From positions 2,111,444-2,175,443 of the forward strand of contig BFEA01000179.1 of the NCBI GenBank assembly GCA_003427395.1: 64,000 bases of DNA, written 5' to 3'. Every line of letters starts with the position of its first letter. Position 1 is the first letter of the stretch. The position numbers and the translations under genes were made by a program. Positions 22,874-31,699 of the stretch are shown in pieces. The stretch comes from Chara braunii. Lineage: Eukaryota; Streptophyta; Charophyceae; Charales; Characeae. Under the pieces are notes generated by a model. That model saw only the letters and a list, made by a program, of their open reading frames with translations, was not told the origin of the DNA and did no database searches.

Positions 22874-23219
22874 ATTAACAACAATCAACTTCATTCATTA
22901 TAAAATCTTAAGTTGAGGCCGGGGACCTCACAATTCCACCCAACAGACGTCTGGGCGGGAGATCCAAACTTGTTAACAAACCAAGATTTGCAATATCTAT
23001 GACATCCTTACTTCCTAAAGAACGCTCTCCTACGCAAACCCACTAAACTAGCTACTATCCTGGCCCATCCTAGACTAATACACAGACCTACTAACGGTCT
23101 GAACTCGGCCCAATTTCGACAGGGGGGAATCTTTTTCCCTATTGATCCTGTGATACTCTCCCCGCCCTCCAACCCTTACGGACTACAGCGACCGTCAAGC
23201 GGAACTGAGTGTCCTGGTT

Positions 23220-23228
23220 CAGACTAAA

Positions 23229-23270
<42 letters not shown>

Positions 23271-23331
23271 AAACAACACGCCCCTGCCAGTGTTAGTGGT
23301 GCTGGTAAGAGCAGACACAGACTAAAAGACT
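23220..23331 (-). mobile_element. Tiny retroposon insertion with 14-bp target-site duplication
   Basis: CAGACTAAAAGACT occurs at 23220-23233 and again at 23318-23331. Between them are T36 and 48 nt of unique sequence; on the minus strand that is a 48-nt body followed by A36. Perfect flanking repeats plus an A tail are the hallmarks of target-primed insertion. It sits just past the LINE B ORF2 stop (TAG at 23337), in that element's 3' UTR. Confidence 0.85.
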
Positions 23332-23336
23332 ATGTC

Positions 23337-24488
23337 CTAGTTATCCCCGTACTCTAACCACCTATTGATGATCAAATTCCCTTCCATGGAGATTGAGGCC
23401 AGCCAATCGCTGAGACCCCAGGTGTTCCGAAACCAGACAAGCCCATCTCGTTGCCTTCCCTGATCTGTCCTCCGAGTCCAATCAGCCCAGATTGCCTTAA
23501 CTACTAGTGACCTGAACAGTGCTTCTGCCTGGCTTGTTGGTAACCCCTCACCTTTGAATCTCAGTCCATTTATGTCCAACCAGATGACCCACAACATCGC
23601 TAGCCTGGCCACTTGTGCCACATAGCCCCGTCCTTCACCACTACTCTCAGTCTGAGGAAGGCCTCCAAGTAAGACCCATCTCTGGCCAGTCAGAGAATCG
23701 TCGCCCGTTATCCATCGCCAGTACCTCTCCCACCAACCCCACCACTTCTTCGATTTCGGGCATTCCCACCAGAGGTGCCTCACAGACTCCTGGGCCCCAA
23801 GGCATCTGTCACATGTGGCATTGACATCCATTCCTTTATCCCTTAACCACTGAGAAGTTGGGACTGCTAGATGGGATTGTAGCCATAACAATGAGGCAAG
23901 TTTCTGAGATGGGAGTGACTTCAGTTGAGCCCACAGTCTGGAGAGCTCTGAGACCGAGGGGGGGGGTTGTCCTAGCGCCTCTCTCGCCCAACAATTAACT
24001 ATCTTGGTACTCACAGGAGCCGACAAGGATCTCCTTTTCAAAACCAGAGAAGCAGACAACTTTTCCAACCCACTGATAACCTCGCCTTTCACCTGCCAGC
24101 CCCATACTGCAGGGGCAATTTTCAGTTGGCAGAGTGGGGTCCCATTGCCAACTAGGGTTGGGACCAGAGGGAAGCCCTCATGGGAAGGGGGTTTCATTTT
24201 CACCCGGACTTCCTTGAGGCTTGAAAGACCATACTTCAGCTGGATTTCGTACCTCTCTAATCCAGGCTGATTCGGGAGTACCCTTTTGTAGGTTTTGAGC
24301 CAGCATTTACCAACTCCATCCGCTGTCCAACTCTCCAGTCTGCAGTACCACACTTTGTCCCCATTGTCCCATTCATACCAAGTGCCAGGAGGATCAACGC
24401 CCTCCGGGCCCAATAGGGGTTTCCACGCCTCAGGGATGGCTTCCAAGATGATTTGCAGGGGTTCCTCTTGCTGTGGTAATTGTCCCAA
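23337..24488 (-). pseudogene. LINE B ORF2 C-terminal region with zf-RVT
   Basis: A continuous open stretch of about 380 codons. It contains GQPPPSVSELSRLWAQLKSL, then LASLLWLQSHLAVPTSQWL and the zf-RVT cysteine/histidine cluster CDRCLGAQESVRHLWWECP, followed by KKWWGWWERYW. In the family this region binds nucleic acid in the ORF2 polyprotein. It ends at a TAG at 23337, just before the small retroposon insertion. It lies in the same frame as most RT fragments upstream but is separated from them by stops. Confidence 0.8.
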
Positions 24489-24499
24489 GGTTGGCTTCA

Positions 24500-26990
24500 G
24501 TTGTTTGGAAGTTTTCCAGCGGTTCGAGTTGTCGTTCCAGAGGTGACCAATAGTTGAAATGCCTTTCTGCAGCCAGCTTTGGCCAAACGACCTTGGTTCT
24601 CTGGCAAGTGTGAACCATCAACCGTCCCGACCTCTGATGTGGCCATTCTCAAACAACATCTGTCTGCGAACATCTTCTTTAGAACTCGGGCCGGTATTCA
24701 GAGATGGTTTGCACTTTTTCCAGGCCAGCAGGACTCCACTCCAGAACTGTGAGTTCGGGCGCTTGCGAGCATAAGTGTCAGTCATGATCGCCACCCAGAC
24801 ATCCACTGGCCGAGACAGCTTCCAATTGCTGGCCAACAGAGCCTCCACCATCAAGATCCAGTCATCTTGCTCTTCAGCCATGCCTGCCCGAATCACCCAT
24901 TTAGCCAAGAGGGCTGTATTTTGTGCTGCTGGGTCGATCAGGGACATGCCACCTTCTTCTCTCAGGGTGCAGATAGTATCCCATACCACCTTGGAGATGC
25001 ATCCACGCTCTGGGTCACCTTCTGGTTTCCATATAAACCTCCTTGGCGCTTTCTTCACCGATCTGAGCATGGGGGGGGCGAGTCTTCTAACTGCTGCTAC
25101 ATACCACAGAAGTGTGAATGCAGGGATTGTGATGGCAAGCGCCCTCCCAATGAGTGACAAATGTTGAGCTTTCCCCCAACTTTTGATCCTCTTGGTCACC
25201 TTCTCTTACAAAATTAGTTCCTGGGAGGATGTGCAGTCTCCTAATGCAATATGTACTCCAAGAAAACGTTCTGCAGCATCAGCTTCTACCCACTTCATCC
25301 CCCACTGCACTGCAATTGGGTGCAGTCTCCTAATCCAATATGTACTCCAAGAAAACGTTCTGCAGCATCAACTTCTACCCACTTCATCCCCCACTGTACT
25401 GCATTTGGGAACTGTTTAGGGAGGAAGAAAACTGATTGATTCCAGTTCACCGCGGCTTCAGATAACTCGGTGAAGTCTATTAGGCATTTCTTCAGTGCAC
25501 CTAAAGAGCGAGCCTCGTTGGTTGAGATGGCGAAGAGGTCATTTGCGAGGGCCTTCACCCGACTTTCACTCCCATCAGTCAGGCAGAGACTAGTGAATTC
25601 CAGGTGCTTGCGAATGCTGCAGAGGAGCGGCTCCAGGTGGAGGAGGAACAACAGTGGGGCCAGTGGGCATCCTTGGCGGAGTGAACGACTAAGTTGAAAT
25701 TATTCCAAAATTTTCCCATTTACACAGACCGCTGCTGAGGAAAAGTCGTACAGAGTGTTCACCCACTGACGAAAAACCTCCCCGAAGCCCAGCAAACGCA
25801 GGGTAGTTAGGACAAACGTCTAATTCACCCTGTCGTAAGCTTTCTCGAGGTCCAGCAGGAGGACTGCAATGTTAATGTCATCCCTCTCAAGCAGTCACCA
25901 CATTCTCAAAAATTGACCGTCCTTGTACAAAAGCTCCCTGACCTTGGTAAACAAGACTGGGGAGGTAATTTGCGTGTCTAATGGCCAATGTTTTGGCCAA
26001 GATCTTGTAAACTACATTGAGTAGGGAGATCGGACGCCAGTGCCGAACCTCCCTGCGCTCCCCCTTCTTATAGAGTAAAGAGATAACACCTCTTGTCATA
26101 GTTTTCCCCAACCTTCCTCCTTCCGGAATAGCATTGTACATCTCTATCAGATCAGCCATTAGGCCTTCCCGGCAGATTTCAAAGAATTCCACAGGCAACC
26201 CGTCGTCACCCGACGCCTTTTCCCGAGACATGTTGCGTGAAGTTGTGGCCAGTTCTTCCTCCGTTATTGGTTTGTCCAGCCAAACCTTAGCATCTTCTGT
26301 GATGGGCACTGTCAGGTTGTTCCACAATGTCGAGCCTTCCACCATGTTGTCGTCCAAGTCATCATAAGGTCTTCTTCTCGTCATGTTGTCCTGGAAGTAG
26401 TCCACTACGTAGCTACACATGTCTTCGTTTGTATTTGCCACTGACCTTCCTAGTTGGTGTGGGTGTTTCAGCTCCCTCATCTGGACTGTCCTGTTCTTTG
26501 GGAGCAGCTTCCTGAAGGCCTCTTTTGTCACGAGGTTTGAGGTAATGATGCCTTTTGTCTCCAAGGTCTTTAGCCACTTATCCTGCTTCTGCACCTGCTA
26601 TTTATCCCACTCCTGAAGCCTTTCTTTGTGTTCTTCCGCCCAAAAGATGTCCGACACCGGGTGCTTACCTAACATACTATCGGCCTCCTCTACTCTGTCT
26701 TTAAGAGTTGCTTCCTCCGTGTTTCGATGGAAAGCTGCGATTTGTGAGAACGAATCCAGCTTTAACGATATGACTCTCAGCCCCGCATTCACCCATTCTG
26801 CTACCGAGTCACTGTGTGGTTTAAGTTGTTGCAAGTCTTGCCACAAGTCGGTGATCCATCCCATAACCCCTTCATCTTTTAGAAGATCAGTATTCAAGCG
26901 AAAGTACCCTGGACCTCTTTCTGCGACAACAGAAAGAGTGCAAGTCATCACCATCGCCTTATGGTATGAGATTGGATAATTGTCGGTCTT
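24500..26990 (-). pseudogene. LINE B ORF2 reverse transcriptase, multiply disrupted
   Basis: RT segments in order: a linker (26954-26598), fingers with GDDGLPVEFFEI, GVISLLYKKGERREVRHWRP and ISLLNVVYKILAKTLA (26594-25887), motif A LLLDLEKAYDRVN (about 25830), motif B LRQGCPLAPLLF (about 25660), a motif C region reading ALANDLFAI (about 25540), and the thumb (25199-24618). Stops include TAG at 26598 and others, with frame changes near 25.2-25.7 kb. The first Asp of the catalytic ADD/FADD motif is Asn, so even the intact-looking part would be inactive. An 89-bp tandem duplication breaks the frame. Confidence 0.82.
25231..25408 (-). repeat. 89-bp tandem duplication in LINE B RT
   Basis: Two nearly identical units start at 25231 and 25320 (both GTGCAGTCTCCTAAT...). 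With only about three differences it is recent relative to the decay of the host element. 89 is not a multiple of three, so it shifts the frame. Confidence 0.92.
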
Positions 26991-27010
26991 TACCTATAGA
27001 ACATCGCTTC

Positions 27011-27556
27011 TCATTCCTCCTGACACCAAAAAGAAATATATTCGACAATCCACCTCAGTAGCTTCGCTCGATCCGGTGTCAACCCACCACTTCGGTCTGA
27101 GTCCAGGCCTGGTTTACAGACCACGTTCCAATCCCCGGCTACTACCATGTGATCGGCCCAGGGTAGCACGAACGACAACAATTCAAAGAATTTGGACCGT
27201 TCGTCGGGCTTGTTAGGAGCGTATACCATTCCGAACACCCAGTCTTCAAATCCAATGGCCAGTTTCACACAGCAGCAGCGTCCCCACACATCACAGTCGA
27301 AGTCCATAAGCTAAGCGTCTAGTTTATTGTGGATGAGGATGGCAACTCCCCCTTTTGATTCTCTGGCCGGGGACCACAGTTGCGGTCCATCCCACTAGTC
27401 CCTGAACTGTGCCAATTTCGACTCAGACAATTTGGTCTCCTGAATCAGAAGGATGTCAATGTTCTTCTTGTGAGCCCAACTTTTAAGACGAGACCCTTTT
27501 CTCCTACCACTCGTATCACCCAATCCCCGCACATTCCAGGTAGCAATTTGAATCAT
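27011..27556 (-). pseudogene. LINE B APE endonuclease segment
   Basis: The ATG at 27556 starts MIQIATWNVRGLG, then DILLIQETKLSESKL (catalytic Glu), GGVAILI, and after two TAG stops (near 27398 and 27313) GMVYAPNKPDER and MVVAGDWNVV. These are the N-terminal APE motifs in order. The C-terminal part (SRID, DH) is not clear, and the frame changes near 27000. Its role would be target nicking. Non-functional here. Confidence 0.75.
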
Positions 27557-27689
27557 ACCCTTTCACATTGTTCGAAGGTTGAGCAGATTGGATTCCTGCA
27601 GACGGCGGATTTGAGCCTCGAGCCATACCTGATCCTCCATTTGTCATGGGGCATTCCCATTCTGACGTGCGGCAATTTAGGAAAGTACT

Positions 27690-28514
27690 AGATGTTAAGT
27701 TACACGATCCTGGCATGTTCGGGTTCACATCGGCCAAAAAAGATGCTGAGACCCCTGGCTCTACTACCACTTCGGTCAGGAGGTCAATTGAGGGTTGACC
27801 AACGCATCCAACGAAAAGGTGTCCAAACCTACATTCCTCAAACCCAACCAGGCTTCCGAGGATAACCTAGTATCAATGAAGACTATCGTGTACCTGACTG
27901 TCTTACCATCATCCAAGTCAACCCTCAGTTTAGGCATGTAAAACTCAGAAAAGATTCGAAACTCGAATCGGTCAGCAAACAGATATTTCACCTTTCTCTT
28001 ATCACCGACTCTATCGAGATTTTCGACAAACCTGCTGTTGGGAGGACCAAATTATCCTTTCGGTCCAGCAATCCAATCACATGCACGACTTGGTCTTGCA
28101 TAGTACATACAAGTGGAAGAAGAACTTGTTCTTCGAATGGGCGGCTTTCTCTATCCGCCGTGTTAACGTCGTTCGAAATTACACCGGGGGATTCGTCCAT
28201 TCCTAAAGATGCCTGGGCTGAGGTAGAGCGAGAGAGTTGTTGATTGCCATTTGTTCCATTTTCCCCCTTGACCAGGGCCACCTCATGATCTCGTGAGGAG
28301 GCCAGTTCCTCCTCGAGCCTTACAGATGATCCGCTCGACTCTGTCTGCCTCTAATCTTCGAGGATCCAACTCTCCCAGCTGAACCGTGCGACACGTAGTT
28401 CAGTCCTTGTCCCGAACCGTATGCATTTTGGAGATGCGGATGAGCCATTGCTAAGGTTGGATTGTACGGTTGGAATCCCATGCCTTGCCAGGCAATCGGC
28501 CCCCAAGGTTGCAT
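27690..28514 (-). pseudogene. LINE B ORF1 remains
   Basis: Three minus-strand open stretches in different frames. 28514-28320 is Gly/Pro/Asn/His-rich (YNPTLAMAHPHLQNAYGSGQ). 28281-27988 is Ser/Asn-rich and charged (GENGTNGNQQLSRSTSAQ). 27991-27776 includes FRIFSEFYMPKLRVDLDDGK and GLRNVGLDTFSLDAL. Position upstream of the endonuclease is the main reason for the call. I recognise no zinc knuckle or RRM. Confidence 0.5.
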
Positions 28515-29084
28515 GTACGGTTGAAAACCTCCATTCTGTATTTATGAGGGTGTAAGGACAGAAACCCTGACAAGGGTATCTGCCCTGTATTTTCAATGTC
28601 GGACGATGCCCGAATTCTGAAGTAAGTTTTGCTTTGAAAAGATTTGGTCTGATGAAATGAAAACACTACTAAAAGTATTCCGACTTGTCCGCGATTGAAT
28701 AAATTTAATTTATGCAGCCGTCTATCTGCCGACAGATATAATGGTAAGGGTAGACGGTGTAACTGAATATTCTTACCCTGAAAACAAGGCCGAGAAGGAG
28801 GACGACGGTAAAAATGTTAAAATAAAATATTATTTTGAATAAAATTGGGTCGCGTGGCTATTAAGCCGTGCGATTCAGGACTAGAAAGACCAAAACTATA
28901 GCCACGTCAAGGGTATGGCAACGGAGAGAAGGGCTAACACGGCTAGAGTGTCGTGTCTTTTCTAAAAAGACGGACGTCAAGGATCCAAAGGCAAACCACG
29001 CCGAAAGGGGTGGATTGCGAGGCCTACTGGACCAAACCCAGCTGGTCGGGTGGTGGGGCAGCCTGCCTTTGATGGGGATAGGTG

Positions 29085-29430
29085 GGTAGGCAGCCTACTG
29101 AGTCGTAACCCTTCAAGTAGAAATGTAACAGGCATAGCTCCTGTGATAGGAGCTAGCCCAGTAGGTACCATGCTCAACTTCCACCCAGCAGACGTTGGGA
29201 TTGAGCCCAACGGTATCCTACCTGGGCTAGCTCGTTTTTGGAATTGCCCGTCGTATAGGTCTAGGTCAGGCGGTGTACTGGGCTGCAGCCCTGCAAATAG
29301 AAGGGCGGTCGATACAACTCTCGTGATAGGAGCTAGCCCAGTAGGTATTGTATTCGACTTTCACCCAACAGATGTTGGGATCGAGCCTCATGATACTTTA
29401 CCTGGGCTAGCTCCTTTTTGGAACTGCCCA
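29085..29430. repeat. 180-bp tandem dimer with tRNA-like boxes in a long stem
   Basis: Two diverged units lie exactly 180 bp apart (GGAGCTAGCCCAGTAGGTA at 29149 and 29329). Each has an A-box-like GCTAGCCCAGTAGG and a B-box-like GTTGGGATTGAGCC or GTTGGGATCGAGCC. In each, the left arm GAGCTAGCCCA...GGTA pairs with a downstream TACC...TGGGCTAGCTC (near 29217 and 29397). An inner hairpin GTTGGG/CCCAAC is present in unit 1. It could be a SINE head dimer or 5' UTR monomers of LINE B. Confidence 0.6.
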
Positions 29431-29454
29431 CCATATAAGCATGAGGCGCGATCA

Positions 29455-29492
29455 TTTTCGGCCGCGAGATCTTAAGATCTCACGACCGAAAA
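29455..29492. repeat. 38-bp near-perfect palindrome
   Basis: Centred on GAGATCTTAAGATCTC, with outer arms TTTTCGG/CCGAAAA and two mismatched positions per arm. It lies 10 nt upstream of the second U6 segment. A diverged homologue occurs at 47186-47225, also next to U6. Confidence 0.9.
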
Positions 29493-29502
29493 CGGCCGCG
29501 CA

Positions 29503-29536
29503 GATACAGTATGGTCCCTGCGCGAAGGATGACACG
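29503..29536 (+). ncRNA. U6 snRNA internal/3' segment with internal deletion (pseudogene)
   Basis: GATACAG is joined to ATGGTCCCTGCGC and GAAGGATGACACG. Compared with plant U6 this is nt ~34-40 joined to nt ~51-73, lacking the 11 nt of the second half of the ACAGAGA region. There is one substitution and one inserted G. It is followed immediately by the hairpin element starting TTGTCGGTGCG. Not functional. Confidence 0.8.
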
Positions 29537-30134
29537 TTGTCGGTGCGAATACCCTTACAAGGGTATCCGCCCTGGTTTTTGCAAGTGATAGGAAAAGTAA
29601 ATTGGGTCAAAATCTGGGTATTTCGTGCAGGGCGCGATTGCATCTGTGAGTCGCGCTGACCTGATGGTTGACTGGAGTAGAGAGTGTGTGGGCGCGCAGG
29701 CTTTAAGGCGCGCATGTGATTCTTTTTCCCTTGAATTGTTCGTAGGGCCGGCATAGCCGGCCGGGCTGGTTCTTATTTGTTGACTAAGGTAAGGACATCA
29801 AACTTTCGTATCTCCACTTGGCACGTTCGACCGGCAGTAGGCTTGGCATGCTGAATGGTGGCGGCCAAAGTGTAGTCAGAATAAACCGGCACGGACGTAT
29901 AGTGCTCGTGCGCACGGTTGCGGATGGAGTGGCCCAGGCGCTTTCTTAGCCCTGAGCATTACGCCGCACTGGTTTATATAGGATTCCGCGCTTGATAGCT
30001 TCAGGCTTAGGCTTAGCCTTATGGGTTACGATATTGGATTTGTAACATGGAGGTGAGGGGTTCGAGGCCAGCAGGTGGCGACGTGGAAGCGGCGGAGCAT
30101 GGAAGAGGCTGAGGGGTTGAGGGTCCCGTGGGAC
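29537..30134 (+). mobile_element. Hairpin-plus-tRNA-like dispersed element, copy 2 (runs into gap)
   Basis: TTGTCGGTGCGAATACCC with the ATACCCTTACAAGGGTAT hairpin at 29549-29566, the GAGAGTGTGTGGGCGCGCAG block at 29680, then a tRNA-like module with A box TAGCCTTATGGG (30014) and a consensus B box GGGGTTCGAGGCC (30057-30069). Then GAGGGGTTGAGGGTCCCGTG up to the gap. The same order is seen at 40.4, 41.7 and 45.3 kb. Confidence 0.6.
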
Positions 30135-30755
30135 NNNNNNNNNNNNNNNNNNNNNNNNNNNNNNNNNNNNNNNNNNNNNNNNNNNNNNNNNNNNNNNNNN
30201 NNNNNNNNNNNNNNNNNNNNNNNNNNNNNNNNNNNNNNNNNNNNNNNNNNNNNNNNNNNNNNNNNNNNNNNNNNNNNNNNNNNNNNNNNNNNNNNNNNNN
30301 NNNNNNNNNNNNNNNNNNNNNNNNNNNNNNNNNNNNNNNNNNNNNNNNNNNNNNNNNNNNNNNNNNNNNNNNNNNNNNNNNNNNNNNNNNNNNNNNNNNN
30401 NNNNNNNNNNNNNNNNNNNNNNNNNNNNNNNNNNNNNNNNNNNNNNNNNNNNNNNNNNNNNNNNNNNNNNNNNNNNNNNNNNNNNNNNNNNNNNNNNNNN
30501 NNNNNNNNNNNNNNNNNNNNNNNNNNNNNNNNNNNNNNNNNNNNNNNNNNNNNNNNNNNNNNNNNNNNNNNNNNNNNNNNNNNNNNNNNNNNNNNNNNNN
30601 NNNNNNNNNNNNNNNNNNNNNNNNNNNNNNNNNNNNNNNNNNNNNNNNNNNNNNNNNNNNNNNNNNNNNNNNNNNNNNNNNNNNNNNNNNNNNNNNNNNN
30701 NNNNNNNNNNNNNNNNNNNNNNNNNNNNNNNNNNNNNNNNNNNNNNNNNNNNNNN
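30135..30755. other. Assembly gap (621 N)
   Basis: Unresolved bases. tRNA-like sequence occurs on both sides in opposite orientation (B box on the plus strand before the gap, on the minus strand after it), so repeats probably caused the gap. Confidence 0.99.
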
Positions 30756-30822
30756 CCGGGATGTGAACCCTAGACCTCGCCTTACCTGTGTGCGGTATCT
30801 CCGTGGGCTTGAACCTGCGACC
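30756..30822 (-). repeat. Two tRNA B-box-like motifs in tandem, minus strand
   Basis: On the minus strand GGTTCAAGCCC and GGGTTCACATCCC lie about 50 nt apart, next to the gap. Without visible acceptor stems these look like SINE or tRNA-pseudogene pieces, not intact tRNA genes. Confidence 0.35.
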
Positions 30823-30823
30823 T

Positions 30824-30941
30824 ACAGTCAAGGTCAAGGTCGGGGCCGCCACAGTCAAGGTCAAGGTCGTGGCCGGTACAGTCAATGTCAAGGTCGTAGC
30901 TGCCGCAGCCTGGAAGGTCGAAGTCGGAGCGGCTACAGTAC
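30824..30941 (+). repeat. 27-bp minisatellite (ACAGTCAAGGTCAAGGTCG...)
   Basis: Units start at 30824, 30851 and 30878, plus a degenerate fourth. 27 bp is nine codons, so both strands stay open; I do not regard it as coding. Confidence 0.85.
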
Positions 30942-31479
30942 CGAGAGGCCAGGTCAACGGTCTTTCGGAGGTGACCGTTCGGAGGGAGCAACCGCAGGCC
31001 AGCGCAAGGGGGGGCGCGAAGTGGCGAAGTCAGCCTGTGCTGAGTCAGCGATATCCGATCCCAGTCTTCCCAAGTCCGGTCAGCAGGCACCGTATGGGAC
31101 TGCGGGCATTTAGAGCCCGACGGAAAGAGGGCAGGCCGACACCAAAACAGAAGTATAAGTCAAGGTGTTGCGCCGAGTCGTTCACTCATTCCTGCGTAAG
31201 CTATGCGGAAGCGCTATCACAGCGAAGGGTGCGACGTTGGTCTGCAGGGCCTGACGACGGAGTGGGTCGGGAGAAGAAGAGAGGAGTCATAGCGCAGGAC
31301 ATCAAACATTGTCGGGAGACAGCGCCAGTCGGAAAAGGACGAGCGGGTCATGGGGAAGTAAGGCAGTTGGGGAGCCGAGGTAGCAGGCGGCTATTGTCGA
31401 ACCCAGCGACAGCGAAAGCGGGCAGGTGGTCGACCGCGGGTCTGCAGTGATCGAACACAGCGCTAGTACGGGTGGCCGG

Positions 31480-31695
31480 GAGGAGTGACGGATAGACGAG
31501 CAGGGAGTCAGCAAGGCTGTCTGAATCTGGACGGGGAATCGCGCCGGGTACATTCGGCAAAGGAAGAAACGAAGGTGGCGGGCAGAGAGTTCGGGCGCAG
31601 CCAAGGAGACGCAGACCTCTCGATCCTTTGCGGAATCGAGAGAGGTAAGATGCAATCCCGGGGTTTTGGCACCGGGCGAATCCGATTATGATGTT
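31480..31695 (+). repeat. Dispersed repeat, copy 1 (pair with 46880-47120)
   Basis: Shared blocks: GCGCC-GG/A-TACAT, GGCGAGAGG/GGCGGGCAGAG, a CTCTCGATCCT...GGAATC(G/T)AGAG hairpin and GGGGTTTTG-CA-GAATC. Similarity ends near 31690. Confidence 0.5.
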
Positions 31696-31699
31696 AGAC

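Larger units (their letters stand above)
22874..29502 (-). mobile_element. LINE copy B, decayed, apparently inserted in a U6-like sequence
   Basis: A minus-strand LINE with ORF1 remains (28.5-27.7 kb), APE endonuclease (27.55-27.0 kb), RT (26.99-24.5 kb) and zf-RVT (24.49-23.34 kb). The limits are proposed from the flanking U6 halves, which both carry GATA at the break (22870-22873 and 29503-29506). The 5' part (28.7-29.5 kb) holds a 180-bp tandem dimer and a palindrome of uncertain membership. LINE B protein motifs differ clearly from LINE A, so it is another family or subfamily. Confidence 0.6.

Noticed and set aside
30019-30957. Long reading frames spanning the N gap
   Set aside because: They exist only because N codons are not stops; the real parts are SINE-like and a 27-bp minisatellite.
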